A stretch of 64,000 nucleotides of DNA. It comes from Alnus glutinosa. Lineage: Eukaryota; Streptophyta; Magnoliopsida; Fagales; Betulaceae. Every line of letters starts with the position of its first letter. Position 1 is the first letter of the stretch. Of the stretch, positions 63,401-64,000 are shown in pieces. The notes below the pieces were generated by a model. That model did no database searches, was not told the DNA's origin, and saw nothing but the letters and a program-made list of their open reading frames with translations. The translations under genes were made by a program, and so were the position numbers. Location: positions 7,071,071 through 7,135,070 of the forward strand of contig NC_084893.1 of NCBI RefSeq assembly GCF_958979055.1, written 5' to 3'.

Positions 63401-64000
63401 AGACATACTACACCAGCCAGCTTGTCTGTGGCCAATGTTTGTTACTTGGTTTATTTTATATTCCTTGAAACCATGGGACAGGTGACAAGAAGTGTCGATA
63501 CTGAGCATGGTCAGCTAAGCCCACAGGAAAGGAAAACTGTTGATGCAATTGTGAAAGCGAGGTATTGCATAGTAGTTTGTTTGTGGTCATATACTCTGCA
63601 TAAAAAACACTTTTTAATATGCTTTTTAATTTGCAGTGAGTACCCTTTGTCAATTGTATTAGTTGGGGTTGGAGATGGGCCATGGGAGATGATGAGAGAA
63701 TTTGATGACAACATCCCTGCTCGTGCCTTTGATAATTTCCAGGTAAGTATTCCTAGGTATTTGGATATCATTTTGGTCTATTTTAGAGCTTGCATCACTT
63801 GGACTTATTCTTGGTCAATGATTAATTGAGAAAAAGTGCGTTCTTTTGGCTTTTGCAGTTTGTGAATTTTACAGAAATAATGTCAAAGAACATGGACCGA
63901 TCTAGAAAAGAAGCAGAATTTTCTCTTGCAGCCTTGATGGAAATACCATCACAGTATAGAGCAACATTAGAGCTTAATTTATTGGGGTAACAATACATGA
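60405..64000 (+). CDS. RGLG: RGLG-type E3 ubiquitin ligase (copine/vWA domain), 5' part, cut by the window edge
   Basis: Eight exons are visible: 60405-60650, 61688-61772, 61850-61990, 62091-62204, 62287-62384, 63482-63561, 63637-63742 and 63859-63986 (then gtaaca), all GT-AG with consistent phases, about 332 codons. The start [10 protein letters not shown] has Gly2, as in the N-myristoylated, membrane-attached RGLG1/2 proteins. A Pro/Tyr/Gln-rich segment is followed by the copine/vWA domain: [16 protein letters not shown] (a DxTxSN-like metal site), [41 protein letters not shown], and [17 protein letters not shown]. The C-terminal RING finger, which binds E2 enzymes, should lie beyond 64000. 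RGLG ligases act in hormone and drought signalling in Arabidopsis. The first ATG downstream of the leader intron acceptor is used. Confidence 0.95.
63253..63366 (+). mobile_element. tRNA-derived SINE in intron 5 of the RGLG gene
   Basis: A tRNA-like head with a box-A-like taactcaaatggta (63264-63277) and a box-B-like gggttcatgtcc (63315-63326) is followed by a short body and an A-rich tail. The flanking 16-bp repeats cctatggtttgcaatg (63237-63252) and cctatgttttgcaatg (63367-63382) are a target-site duplication with one mismatch. Same strand as the host gene. Confidence 0.75.

Overview
This is nuclear DNA of a flowering plant, most likely a woody eudicot. The genes carry GT-AG introns, the intergenic DNA is very AT-rich, and the window is packed with plant-type transposons (LINE, hAT, CACTA, Mutator-like, TRIM, SINE and an LTR retrotransposon). 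The species cannot be fixed from the sequence alone. There are no bacterial features, CRISPR arrays, rRNA genes or functional tRNA genes.

Layout. 1-11.7 kb is a repeat-rich region without an intact gene. It holds a possible CACTA-like element (1.9-3.5 kb), a hAT-like non-autonomous element (3850-5247), a 5'-truncated LINE on the minus strand (5.6-7.4 kb) and a decayed hAT transposase (8.6-10.5 kb). 11.7-56.5 kb is a direct tandem duplication of about 21-24 kb per unit (copy 1 about 11684-35504, copy 2 about 35536-56516), joined at a (TA)n tract. Each unit carries three host genes: an A-type CYP71 P450 (CYP-A, plus strand), a ten-exon chloroplast rhodanese-like protein of the STR11 type (minus strand), and a second CYP71 P450 (CYP-B, plus strand). 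The rhodanese exons are short and had to be assembled by hand from splice sites and family similarity. 56.5-60.4 kb is AT-rich intergenic DNA. 60405 to the window edge is the 5' part of an RGLG-type copine/RING E3 ubiquitin ligase gene.

The two duplicate units differ in a patterned way. From about 13.19 to 25.0 kb (CYP-A, rhodanese gene, embedded LTR retrotransposon) I see only a handful of substitutions against copy 2, and both CYP-A proteins are identical. The flanks on both sides differ by several percent, and the CYP-B proteins differ at about 15 positions. All seven copy-specific transposon insertions lie outside the near-identical tract. This looks like gene conversion or another homogenisation of a roughly 12-kb core, although an assembly artefact must be excluded.

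Other notable points: the LTR retrotransposon in intron 3 of the rhodanese gene carries a fragment that reads as plant alpha-galactosidase; several insertions have exact empty sites in the other copy, which gives their target-site duplications; and a LINE fragment sits 113 bp upstream of the CYP-B start codon in copy 1 only. I found no clearly new biochemical system; the interest lies in duplication history, homogenisation and transposon biology.
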